38,540 bases of DNA from a virus, in IMG/VR virus record IMGVR_UViG_3300034071_000108, positions 1 to 38,540 of that record; one strand, 5' to 3'. Made by a program: the position numbers and the translations under genes. Under the pieces are notes generated by a model. That model saw nothing but the letters and a program-made list of their open reading frames with translations, made no database searches and was not told the origin of the DNA. Below are positions 8,204 through 13,649 of the stretch, piece by piece (positions within the stretch are counted from its first letter, which is position 1; each line of letters begins with the position of its first letter).

Positions 8204-8437
8204 TTATTTCTTTTTGCCCATTGGCGTAGGCTTGTATGCAGTAGTTGTGCGGATGACTTGCGGCGCTTTTGGCATCTTAACCGCTGGGCGACCGCCGGCT
8301 GCGCTTGTGGTGCCTTCGCGCGCCATGATCTTCATGGCTGCTGCCTTGCGGGCTGGATCGCGGTTAGCGATTGCGGCTTTTTCGGACTTCATAGTCCCGG
8401 CTTTGTACAGGCTTTTACCATATTTATCTGCTGGCAT
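8204..8437 (-). CDS. Tiny basic protein (77 residues) between terminase and portal
   Basis: Begins MPADKYGKSLYKAGTMKSEK, continues with an Ala/Lys/Arg-rich helix (IANRDPARKAAAMKIMAREG) and ends in a proline/lysine tail (KMPKAPQVIRTTTAYKPT). No membrane segment or signal peptide. The MPA.K.G N-terminus resembles that of the gene just upstream (8438-8593), suggesting they are diverged duplicates. The start is immediately after the upstream stop, leaving no gap. The role is unknown. A DNA-binding or head-associated function is inferred only from charge and position. Confidence 0.75.
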   Translation of the reverse strand: MPADKYGKSLYKAGTMKSEKAAIANRDPARKAAAMKIMAREGTTSAAGGRPAVKMPKAPQVIRTTTAYKPTPMGKKK

Positions 8438-8593
8438 TTACTTACCCTTCTTGGCGGTTTTGGCGCTATCTTTGAACGCCTTGGCTGTAGGAGCGCCCTT
8501 AGCGCCCGGTTTACGCATTTTTTCGCCAGAACCAGCGGCTATCCGCTCTTTCTTGGCGTGAATGTTTGCATATAGACCTTTTTTGGCCGGCAT
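8438..8593 (-). CDS. Tiny basic protein (51 residues) next to large terminase
   Basis: Open frame of 51 residues starting MPAKKGLYANIHAKKERIAA, then GSGEKMRKPGAKGAPTAKAF and a lysine-rich end. The MPAKKGLYANIHAKK(E/Q)RI..GS.EKMR..G..G.P motif recurs next to terminase/portal genes in many small phages. The predicted protein is highly basic and probably disordered. Its start is 2 bases after the terminase stop and its own stop abuts the next start. Role unknown; it is best described as a conserved packaging-module satellite protein. Confidence 0.75.
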   Translation of the reverse strand: MPAKKGLYANIHAKKERIAAGSGEKMRKPGAKGAPTAKAFKDSAKTAKKGK

Positions 8594-8595
8594 CG

Positions 8596-10131
8596 TCAAG
8601 ACCCCATCCATGATGTAGAAGCTCCAGAGGAAGAATACCCGCTTGTGCGGCGCTTGTCAACGCGTCCTAGACGCGGATCGGTAGATGCTACAGGAAACGC
8701 GAACGTGACCGCTATGGCGTCCGCAGCGTCTGGCGATGCTAGGCCGCGCGCCTTCATGTCTTTCTTGCTCTCAAGGAACAGCGTACCCTTGCTGTCAGGC
8801 TTGGTGCGCGGGCTGATGAGGTCGGTTTTCAGGAACCTATCGGTCGGTATATGGCCCGTTTTCAGCCAGTCGCGCATGGCGCCCCACATTTCGGCTCGTT
8901 TGTTGCCCCACATGGTCTGGTTCTTGGCCTTATTGCCGAAGTTCACGCCGCGTATTTTGTACCGCTGCTCTTTCAGCCGGTCTACGACGCCTGCGCCTAG
9001 CCCGCCTTCGTCGATGCAGACCAGCGCAGGCTTAAATTCTTCTATGGCGTCAATGACATGGCCTGCGACTTCCATAGTGTCCGCGCCGCGGTGCCTGCGT
9101 AGCTCCAAAATGTCACGCCCTTGGCGCACAGCGATGACGGTAGCGTCAGCCCCAAAGCGTGCAGGGTCTACGCCGATAACAATCGGCGCTGTAGCGTCTC
9201 TGGCTGGCGTGCGTTTCATGGCGTCATCGACCAAATTGCTGCCAATGAACTGATCGTCGCCTTCTGACGGGAAATTACCGTAGACTTCGACGCTGGCTTG
9301 GTAGCTGTCAGGGCCATATTCGTCGATAATGCGCTGATACAGGTTTTTGTCCGTACCTTCCACATCGCGTGCGTCGATGACGCGTGTCTGCCAGAACGCG
9401 CGCTTGCTGTGGAACGTCTCGTAGAAATATCCAGTGTTCCGCCGCGGGTTGGAAAAGGCCAGATGAAAGCGATGCGGCGTATTTTCCGTGAAGAAACCGT
9501 CCGATACCGACCATATAGAGTCTGGAATACCGCTGGCTTCGTCAAATATCAGCATCACACCGTCGAAGTTATGCACCCCTGCGTATGCGTCAGGGTTTTC
9601 TTCCGACCACAGCCGGCCTTCAACGGACCAATAGCGCGTGCCTTTCTTCAGGTCGCGCTCGACCAGTTCCGTCAGCCACTTGGCTGGCATGATGCGTGTG
9701 GCGGCTATCTCAAACCAGTGGCTGTTGAGCGACATCGCCAGCCATTTGGTGATTTCTGCCCATGTTACCGACCGCAACTGCGCCTCAGAGTTAGCCGACA
9801 CGATGGTCGTGCTGCCGATCCTTGACGACAGCATCCATATGACCAGCCAACTGACTAGGGCCGACTTGCCGATACCGCGTCCTGACGCAATCGCCAGCCG
9901 CGCTGTGTCGAAGTCCACCTTACCGTTGTTCTGCTTGATGTGGTCGCGCAAATCGGCAAGCACCTGACGCTGCCATTTACGCGGTCCGGGGAAATGTTCC
10001 AGCGGCGTACCCTGCTGCCCCCACGGGAATGTATATAATACGAACGCTAGTGGGTCATCCTTCAGTGATGGGGACCACAGCCGCGCCATTAACTCCATCT
10101 CGTCTTGGGCTGAGTATATCGGTGCTTGCAT
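8596..10131 (-). CDS. terL: Terminase large subunit (ATPase-nuclease, 511 residues)
   Basis: The motor that pumps DNA into the prohead and cuts it. The ATPase domain has a Walker A at residues 82-90 (SGRGIGKS), a Walker B at 192-198 (VMLIFDE, Asp197/Glu198) and the coupling-like motif near FSNPRRNTGYF. The RNase H-like nuclease domain shows GVDPARFGADAT (Asp322), CIDEGGLGAGVVD (Asp374) and SPDAADAIAV (Asp468/Asp471), the three acidic clusters of the family. The length is normal. It overlaps the 3' end of the small terminase gene by 77 bases. Packaging type cannot be read directly; the P22-like head genes suggest headful packaging. Confidence 0.97.
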   Translation of the reverse strand: MQAPIYSAQDEMELMARLWSPSLKDDPLAFVLYTFPWGQQGTPLEHFPGPRKWQRQVLADLRDHIKQNNGKVDFDTARLAIASGRGIGKSALVSWLVIWMLSSRIGSTTIVSANSEAQLRSVTWAEITKWLAMSLNSHWFEIAATRIMPAKWLTELVERDLKKGTRYWSVEGRLWSEENPDAYAGVHNFDGVMLIFDEASGIPDSIWSVSDGFFTENTPHRFHLAFSNPRRNTGYFYETFHSKRAFWQTRVIDARDVEGTDKNLYQRIIDEYGPDSYQASVEVYGNFPSEGDDQFIGSNLVDDAMKRTPARDATAPIVIGVDPARFGADATVIAVRQGRDILELRRHRGADTMEVAGHVIDAIEEFKPALVCIDEGGLGAGVVDRLKEQRYKIRGVNFGNKAKNQTMWGNKRAEMWGAMRDWLKTGHIPTDRFLKTDLISPRTKPDSKGTLFLESKKDMKARGLASPDAADAIAVTFAFPVASTDPRLGRVDKRRTSGYSSSGASTSWMGS

Positions 10132-10564
10132 GACTGCGGTTATCCTCTAGCTGCGCTGCGGGTGTCACGTCCGTGTACAGCCCTTCGATGACGCGCGACT
10201 GTGCTTTTTCCAGCGCGCCTGTAATGCTTATCTGTTGGTCGATGTTTACGTCGATCTGCTGCTTGGCTACCCAGCCGTGTTGATGCTTGAGTATCTCCAG
10301 CGCAGCCTTGCTGTCACCAGTTAGCGCCGCTTCGTGCATCGTCTTGGCCGCAGTGTACTCGCCGTCAGCGCGGCCTTTGATCTCAGCCATCTCGACCAGC
10401 GGGTCTGCGTCGGCCAACACGCGGAACTGCCGCGGGGTCAATCCAGCCGCCATCGCCAGACTGTCACCCTTAAGCCCGTACTTTGCGGCCTTATAGATTG
10501 CCTCTAGCCGCGCCTCGGTCGCTTGCACCCGCTCAGGTGTGAATGGCAGTGAGTAGAAAGTCAT
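10055..10564 (-). CDS. terS: Terminase small subunit (169 residues from the preferred start)
   Basis: The DNA-recognition subunit of the packaging motor. It has an N-terminal helical region, then a helix-turn-helix-like segment (GLKGDSLAMAAGLTPRQFRVL), a central oligomerisation helix (GEYTAAKTMHEAALTGDSKAALEILKHQHGW) and a C-terminal tail likely contacting TerL. Longer starts at 10588 (MQHTIV) and 10660 are open, but neither has a visible ribosome-binding site. I prefer the ATG at 10564 because a promoter-like element (TATAGT at 10577-10572) ends 7 bases before it, implying leaderless translation. The gene overlaps terL by 77 bases. The start is the uncertain part. Confidence 0.85.
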   Translation of the reverse strand: MTFYSLPFTPERVQATEARLEAIYKAAKYGLKGDSLAMAAGLTPRQFRVLADADPLVEMAEIKGRADGEYTAAKTMHEAALTGDSKAALEILKHQHGWVAKQQIDVNIDQQISITGALEKAQSRVIEGLYTDVTPAAQLEDNRSHASTDILSPRRDGVNGAAVVPITEG

Positions 10565-10571
10565 TGGGCGT

Positions 10572-10600
10572 ACTATAGTGTGTTGCATTCTGATTTGCAA
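10572..10600 (-). promoter_or_regulatory. Candidate promoter for the late (packaging/structural/lysis) unit
   Basis: On the minus strand TTGCAA (10600-10595), a 17-base spacer and TATAGT (10577-10572) form a sigma70-like promoter. Predicted transcription would begin at about 10565-10564, right at the preferred ATG of the small terminase, so the message would be leaderless. No other strong promoter is visible upstream of the late genes. Matches are four of six at -35 and five of six at -10, so the call is reasonable but unproven. Confidence 0.45.
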
Positions 10601-10686
10601 AAAAAAATAAAAATTGTTTGCGATCCTACCCGTGACAGACACACACGCCGTCGGCCCCACCCCACCCCCTTCAAGAATTTTACTAC

Positions 10687-10728
10687 CTGCATTTTAATAG
10701 CTGCATTTTAATGCCTGCATTTAGCTGC
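10687..10728. repeat. Three tandem copies of a 14-bp CTGCATTT repeat
   Basis: Units CTGCATTTTAATAG, CTGCATTTTAATGC and CTGCATTTAGCTGC start at 10687, 10701 and 10715, an exact 14-base period with decay in the last unit. The array lies in the non-coding region upstream of the late promoter. Such short tandem arrays can bind a protein or mark a packaging or replication site. No function is assigned. Confidence 0.8.
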
Positions 10729-10847
10729 GCGAATTGCGTGCTGCGTTTGACGCGCTGGAATTAGAAATGGCCTTTTCACTTTACGCTAACGTCAAGCTAA
10801 GAAAAACACATTGGCTGGCTGGCTATGCTGCACTGCAACATATTGCG

Positions 10848-10974
10848 TAGGGACGTCAAGTTGTCATGCGTTTACAAGTTGGCGATGAGTTGAGTTGACG
10901 TGGCCAGTTTGCGTGGCCAATTAGGGCGACCCTCTAACTGTGTTAGTCAACTAGGGAACGTCAAATTGTCATCG
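10848..10974. repeat. Pair of direct repeats with GGGACGTCAA core
   Basis: Two 23-base elements at 10848-10870 and 10952-10974 share the order TAGGGA(A)CGTCAA, then TTGTCAT, then CG, with few differences. They carry the same ACGTC core as the denser array at 11104-11250, so they look like outlying copies of the same binding site. A further TTGACGTGG lies between them near 10895. Confidence 0.65.
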
Positions 10975-10984
10975 AAAAACAGGT

Positions 10985-11060
10985 GACTCTTATAATACGT
11001 ATATTCTAACCATATAGGTTAATATTATTATATCTTCACCTTCTTATCTAATTAATGACA
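10985..11060. other. AT-rich block with a small palindrome, possible unwinding element
   Basis: A strongly A/T-rich stretch in an otherwise GC-balanced genome. It contains TATAAT at 10991-10996 (preceded by TTGTCA at 10966-10971 with a long 19-base spacer) and the interrupted palindrome TAACC-ATATA-GGTTA at 11007-11021. It lies between the two repeat groups of the intergenic region. It could be a DNA-unwinding element of an origin or an upstream promoter/operator. No gene is supported here. The remainder of the 10565-11338 non-coding interval not listed separately shows no further feature. Confidence 0.45.
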
Positions 11061-11103
11061 ATATGACTGTCTTTTGCATAAATCCCGCGCATTCAAGCCA
11101 TTT

Positions 11104-11250
11104 TTTGGGACGTCATTTGGCCCGCTTTTCATGACTTCCCAAATAACGTTTTTGACGTCCCGCCGAGCGCCGATATTCGCGCGCCAGTCGCCGGTTGCCA
11201 TTTGGGACGCCATTTGGACGTCATTTGGAAAAGCCAAATGACGTCCCAAA
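11104..11250. repeat. Iteron-like array of a 17-bp GACGTC-centred site in both orientations
   Basis: The consensus is TTTGGGACGTCATTTGG. Perfect copies lie at 11104-11120 (plus) and 11234-11250 (minus). A one-mismatch copy is at 11201-11217 (plus). Shorter or diverged copies are at 11131-11143 (minus, ATGACTTCCCAAA), 11153-11161 (minus, TGACGTCCC) and 11216-11228 (plus). Six sites in 147 bases just upstream of the early promoter indicate a multi-site binding region for a phage or host protein, either replication initiator or transcription regulator. No initiator or repressor gene is recognised, so the partner is unknown. Confidence 0.75.
11216..11246. repeat. Perfect 13-bp inverted repeat upstream of the early promoter
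   Basis: GGACGTCATTTGG at 11216-11228 and CCAAATGACGTCC at 11234-11246 are perfect reverse complements separated by AAAAG. It is formed by two facing copies of the 17-bp iteron. It ends 32 bases before the -35 box, a position suited to an activator or looping regulator, and could also extrude as a cruciform. Confidence 0.75.
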
Positions 11251-11278
11251 TTTATTTCATCTGCAACACATTTTGTTG

Positions 11279-11307
11279 TTGACACTATAATTTGAGGGTA
11301 ATATAAG
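11279..11307 (+). promoter_or_regulatory. Strong sigma70-type early promoter
   Basis: TTGACA (11279-11284, six of six), a 17-base spacer and TATAAG (11302-11307, five of six) make the best promoter in the window. Transcription would begin at about 11314, some 25 bases before the first early gene. A GGAG ribosome-binding site follows at 11327-11330. Since no phage RNA polymerase is encoded, host polymerase must start infection, and this is the likely entry point. Confidence 0.8.
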
Positions 11308-11338
11308 AGGGCATCAACAACGCAATGGAGTGAGTAAC

Positions 11339-11563
11339 ATGGCACGTAAATTTAACCCTTATCCCGTCACCAATCACGGCAAGCGCGACGAGCGTTACCA
11401 GATTAGTTTAGAATATTGCGGATATGAACATCCGATGTTCACGGCTCGCTTTTGTGATGATGAGCTAATCGGACGTAGCCGCTTTTATGCAAGCGCCGTG
11501 ATGTTGGCATCGGGACACAACGCGCGGCGCAATGGCGCGATGATTATTGAAGCTGCCGCATGA
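11339..11563 (+). CDS. Early protein 1, unknown (74 residues)
   Basis: First gene of the early operon. I choose the ATG at 11339 because GGAG lies 8 bases upstream; a GTG at 11330 would overlap that site. The protein starts MARKFNPYPVTNHGKRDERY, has a mixed-charge central part with ISLEYCGYEHPMFTARF and a helical C-terminus (FYASAVMLASGHNARRNGA). It has no membrane segment or recognised domain. Being first behind the strongest promoter, it is a candidate host-takeover or regulatory protein, but this is inference only. The stop overlaps the next ATG (ATGA). Confidence 0.75.
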   Translation: MARKFNPYPVTNHGKRDERYQISLEYCGYEHPMFTARFCDDELIGRSRFYASAVMLASGHNARRNGAMIIEAAA

Positions 11564-11649
11564 CCCGCGCTGCAATCCAGAACCTAGCGTTCGCGGTGTA
11601 TATCATCGCGGCGCTAACCCTTGACCACCTACTATTCGGAGTAAATTGA
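11560..11649 (+). CDS. Hydrophobic micropeptide (29 residues)
   Basis: Tiny frame with sequence beginning MTRAAIQNLAFAVYIIAALT and ending DHLLFGVN. Residues 6-26 form one predicted membrane helix. The ATG overlaps the stop of the upstream gene, and its own stop ends one base before the next ATG, so it fits the tight operon spacing exactly. No Shine-Dalgarno is visible, consistent with translation by coupling. Function unknown. Small early membrane peptides in phages often alter the host envelope or block superinfection, but nothing here proves that. Confidence 0.5.
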   Translation: MTRAAIQNLAFAVYIIAALTLDHLLFGVN

Positions 11650-11650
11650 T

Positions 11651-11932
11651 ATGACATACCCAATTACCGACATCATCCGCGACGCACAAGGTAGCCTAGG
11701 TTACGCCGTCATGACGCTGCAAGCATCCGATCATTCCCGCATGGCGTCTGTTGCGCGTGACCTATCCGAAGTTGAAAGCGTCATAGCCAAACTTGTCGCA
11801 GCGCTGGAAGGTTACGAAACATGGACCGGCGCGCTGGCAAATGCCGGCGAGATGACGCCCGATGCATGGGTCGAATTAGACAAGTTGTATGAAAAAGCCT
11901 GTTCGGCTCTTGACCAAGCAAAAGGGGCCTAA
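11651..11932 (+). CDS. Early protein, unknown helical (93 residues)
   Basis: Starts MTYPITDIIRDAQGSLGYAV. It is largely alpha-helical with a central SEVESVIAKLVAALEGYETW and ends ALDQAKGA. The last bases of the gene (AAAAGGGG) look like a relic of a coding-embedded ribosome-binding site, as also occurs in the 12435-12716 gene, which ends with the same AKGA. The two are of equal length (93 residues) and may be diverged duplicates. GGAG at 11638-11641 serves as its ribosome-binding site. No known domain. Confidence 0.75.
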   Translation: MTYPITDIIRDAQGSLGYAVMTLQASDHSRMASVARDLSEVESVIAKLVAALEGYETWTGALANAGEMTPDAWVELDKLYEKACSALDQAKGA

Positions 11933-11942
11933 CCCCATGTTA

Positions 11943-11966
11943 GCCGCGCGGCTCACACTGCGCGGC
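11943..11966 (+). other. GC-rich hairpin between early genes
   Basis: GCCGCGC (11943-11949) pairs with GCGCGGC (11960-11966) around a 10-base loop, just after the stop of the 93-residue gene. There is no U-tract, so it is not a normal terminator. It could protect the 3' end of a processed transcript or tune expression of the following gene. Confidence 0.4.
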
Positions 11967-12013
11967 ATTCATGGCGCTAGTGCCAACAACAGTAAAATAA
12001 AGGATAGTTCAAT

Positions 12014-12277
12014 ATGACAGATACAACGTGCAACGGATGGCGCAATGCCGCCACATGGACAGTCGGCCTATGGTTCGGTGACCATTGGGCAGAATTGGCG
12101 GAGGATGGCTTTGACTTCTCCCCTGAATATCTGCGCGATATGGTCGAAGAATATGTTTACGATCTGATCGGCAAGGATAGCACTACCGCCGGTTTCATAT
12201 GGGATATGCTTGACCTTAACGTCGTCGATTGGGACGCATTGCGCGATCATTACGCGCCAACAGGAGCAGACGCATGA
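12014..12277 (+). CDS. DUF7249-like early phage protein (87 residues)
   Basis: Its N-terminus CNGWRNAATWTVGLWFGD matches the (Y)NGW.N..TW.V.LW.D signature of a family of small acidic phage proteins (DUF7249-like). The rest is acidic and helical (SPEYLRDMVEEYVYDLI, FIWDMLDLNVVDWDALRDHY), without membrane segments. The family is widespread in early regions of phages and has no established function that I know of. The acidic character would suit a DNA-mimic or inhibitor, but that is speculation. AAGGA lies 9 bases upstream of the ATG, and the stop overlaps the next ATG. Confidence 0.75.
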   Translation: MTDTTCNGWRNAATWTVGLWFGDHWAELAEDGFDFSPEYLRDMVEEYVYDLIGKDSTTAGFIWDMLDLNVVDWDALRDHYAPTGADA

Positions 12278-12435
12278 CGGACGCAATCAAACGGAACACA
12301 ATCGTAATGGTGCAGGAGGCGTTCTTTGACGTTTGCGACCTACTGCACGATGCGGAAGGCGAGGCGCGGGACGCTCTGGCGGACTTAAAGGACAAGCTAG
12401 CGACGATTGAGGCGCGGCTCGAGGAGGCAGCATAA
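12274..12435 (+). CDS. Small acidic helical early protein (53 residues)
   Basis: I start this at ATG 12274, which overlaps the upstream stop (ATGA) and has AGGAG about 8 bases before it. An upstream in-frame start at 12229 would overlap the previous gene for no reason. The protein begins MTDAIKRNTIVMVQEAFFDV and ends in a heptad-like helix (EARDALADLKDKLATIEARL) suggestive of a short coiled coil. Function unknown. The stop TAA shares its last base with the next ATG. Confidence 0.7.
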   Translation: MTDAIKRNTIVMVQEAFFDVCDLLHDAEGEARDALADLKDKLATIEARLEEAA

Positions 12436-12716
12436 TGAGAAACGACCTAACACCCTTTAGAACAGTGCGTGAGTTACTAGCTAACCGCGACTGCGTCCTG
12501 ATGGGCAACGCCGTGAACACGGAGGGCAAGCTATACGACGACAGTGTGGAGAACCTCACCGCAATCTTGGCGATGCAGGACAGTTACAGCGAGATGCTGG
12601 CTGCGCTGGAAGACGCATCCGCATATATAGACAAATGCAGCTACGTTGACCGCGCAAAATGGCTGGCAGTCCGCGACACTATCGAAACTGCAATCACAAA
12701 AGCAAAAGGAGCCTGA
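12435..12716 (+). CDS. Early protein, unknown helical (93 residues)
   Basis: Begins MRNDLTPFRTVRELLANRDC, with a helical C-terminal half (YSEMLAALEDASAYIDKCSY, VRDTIETAITKAKGA). The final codons GCA AAA GGA GCC contain the AAAAGGAG ribosome-binding site of the next gene, an economical arrangement. Shares length and the C-terminal (L)AALE ... AKGA layout with the gene at 11651-11932. No recognised domain. GAGGAGG upstream supports the start at 12435. Confidence 0.75.
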   Translation: MRNDLTPFRTVRELLANRDCVLMGNAVNTEGKLYDDSVENLTAILAMQDSYSEMLAALEDASAYIDKCSYVDRAKWLAVRDTIETAITKAKGA

Positions 12717-12719
12717 CCA

Positions 12720-12926
12720 ATGACACAAGACCGCACATACTTTCGGATGCTATCCGATACCGCATTGGCCGACGCCGCGCGCTATTGCGACAATGACCTA
12801 GCCCTAGTGCTAGGTGAGCGCCTGAGCGCGCTGACAGACGCACAAGAGGAGCTAGAAGCGTTACAGATACTGTATGACCGCCTAGTCGCTGAAAATAACG
12901 CCCTACGGGACGATATGGCCGAATGA
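12720..12926 (+). CDS. Small coiled-coil early protein (68 residues)
   Basis: Starts MTQDRTYFRMLSDTALADAA, then CDNDLALVLGERLSALTDAQ and a leucine/glutamate-rich helix (EELEALQILYDRLVAENNAL) that looks like a short coiled coil. Acidic, soluble, no known domain. AAAAGGAG at about 12703-12710, inside the preceding gene, is its ribosome-binding site. Its stop overlaps the next ATG (ATGA). Confidence 0.75.
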   Translation: MTQDRTYFRMLSDTALADAARYCDNDLALVLGERLSALTDAQEELEALQILYDRLVAENNALRDDMAE

Positions 12927-12982
12927 CGGCGCTGCTTTGTGGAGCCGCGCTGTTCCTATTAACTTTAATGCTGGAGGATTAA
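12923..12982 (+). CDS. Possible hydrophobic micropeptide (19 residues)
   Basis: A 19-residue frame (MTALLCGAALFLLTLMLED) whose ATG overlaps the upstream stop and whose stop is 1 base before the next ATG. Its 3' end contains the GGAGG site (12973-12977) of the next gene. Nearly all of it would be a single membrane helix. It could be a real micropeptide or just a coupling leader for the membrane protein that follows. Confidence 0.35.
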   Translation: MTALLCGAALFLLTLMLED

Positions 12983-12983
12983 A

Positions 12984-13211
12984 ATGACACACGAACAAAT
13001 AGCAATCATCACGCTCTTAGCGATAGAAGCCCTGACACTTTACGCCCTATGGCTGACGCATCAGTCAGGCGAATGGTGGCGCAAGGCATGGCTGCGCGAT
13101 AGTGCCGAGCTGCTGCACTGGAAGCGCAACGCTGTGCAGCGCGACCCCAAGACAGGCCGCTACGTCAAGAAAGACAAGCGCCCCAAGCCCACCACAACAA
13201 TAGAACTGTAA
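12984..13211 (+). CDS. Small membrane protein, basic tail (75 residues)
   Basis: The N-terminus has one membrane helix (residues 5-25, QIAIITLLAIEALTLYALWL). A tryptophan-rich interface segment (HQSGEWWRKAWLRD) and a basic cytoplasmic-type tail (RDPKTGRYVKKDKRPK) follow. GGAGG lies 7 bases before the ATG. It follows the hydrophobic 19-residue frame, so the early operon has up to three membrane proteins. Function unknown; a membrane-anchored takeover or exclusion factor is possible. Confidence 0.75.
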   Translation: MTHEQIAIITLLAIEALTLYALWLTHQSGEWWRKAWLRDSAELLHWKRNAVQRDPKTGRYVKKDKRPKPTTTIEL

Positions 13212-13224
13212 AGGACACCGAACC

Positions 13225-13470
13225 ATGTTTGAGATTAAAGTGATTGATCCGTCTATTGATGATGACGAAAAGGACATTGACCCTGAACTAGACCTGCTAC
13301 GCGTCGCCGCGCGCGCCATCGAAAAGCACGAGCGCCTCAAGGCCGAACTGCGGCAACATGAGCAACATTTGTCGCGTGTCTGCCAGACCTACGGCCAGCA
13401 CTACCGCGTTTGGGGCTATAGGCCGGAGCATCTGCGCCAAGCCTGCGTCGCACGGGGGCTGTTGAAATGA
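13225..13470 (+). CDS. Small helical early protein (81 residues)
   Basis: Acidic N-terminus (MFEIKVIDPSIDDDEKDIDP) followed by a charged helix (LRVAARAIEKHERLKAELRQ) and a C-terminal segment HYRVWGYRPEHLRQACVARG. Likely soluble, helical. No domain I can name. AAGGA lies 9 bases upstream of the ATG, and the gene ends within an ATGA overlap with the next. Role unknown. Confidence 0.7.
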   Translation: MFEIKVIDPSIDDDEKDIDPELDLLRVAARAIEKHERLKAELRQHEQHLSRVCQTYGQHYRVWGYRPEHLRQACVARGLLK

Positions 13471-13649
13471 GGCCGATGATTTACCCAATGGGGGCGCTAG
13501 AGGTTGGCGAGGTTGGCACCATGCCAGCCGCCAAGCGCGGCGATGCCAAGCGCACCAGCCGCAACGTCTCGCAATACGGCATCAGGAACGGGAAGGCATT
13601 TAAGTGCCGCACTGTTGAGGGCGTCACATTCATCACAAGGTTAAGATAA
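13467..13649 (+). CDS. Small basic DNA-binding-like protein 1 (60 residues)
   Basis: Matches a pattern of small phage proteins in which a VGE(V/S)G.MP ... K..R.S...S.(Y)G.RNGK.FK.R..EG ends in a short arginine-containing strand. Here: ALEVGEVGTMPAAKRGDAKR, SQYGIRNGKAFKCRTVEG, then FITRLR. The basic helix and hairpin suggest nucleic-acid binding. The next gene is a paralogue with the same TRLR end. Starts by ATGA overlap, and its stop shares a base with the next ATG. Family function is not established. Confidence 0.7.
   Translation: MRPMIYPMGALEVGEVGTMPAAKRGDAKRTSRNVSQYGIRNGKAFKCRTVEGVTFITRLR

Noticed and set aside
10966-10996. Promoter TTGTCA/TATAAT in the AT-rich block
   Set aside because: The 19-base spacer is too long for a confident call; kept only as a remark in the AT-rich feature.
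11052-11345. A 97-residue minus-strand frame in the intergenic region
   Set aside because: It overlaps the early promoter, its ribosome-binding site and the whole repeat array, and its coding sequence is made of those repeats. No ribosome-binding site or known motif.
11937-12016. A 26-residue frame between two early genes
   Set aside because: No ribosome-binding site, does not use the operon's overlap pattern and spans a hairpin.
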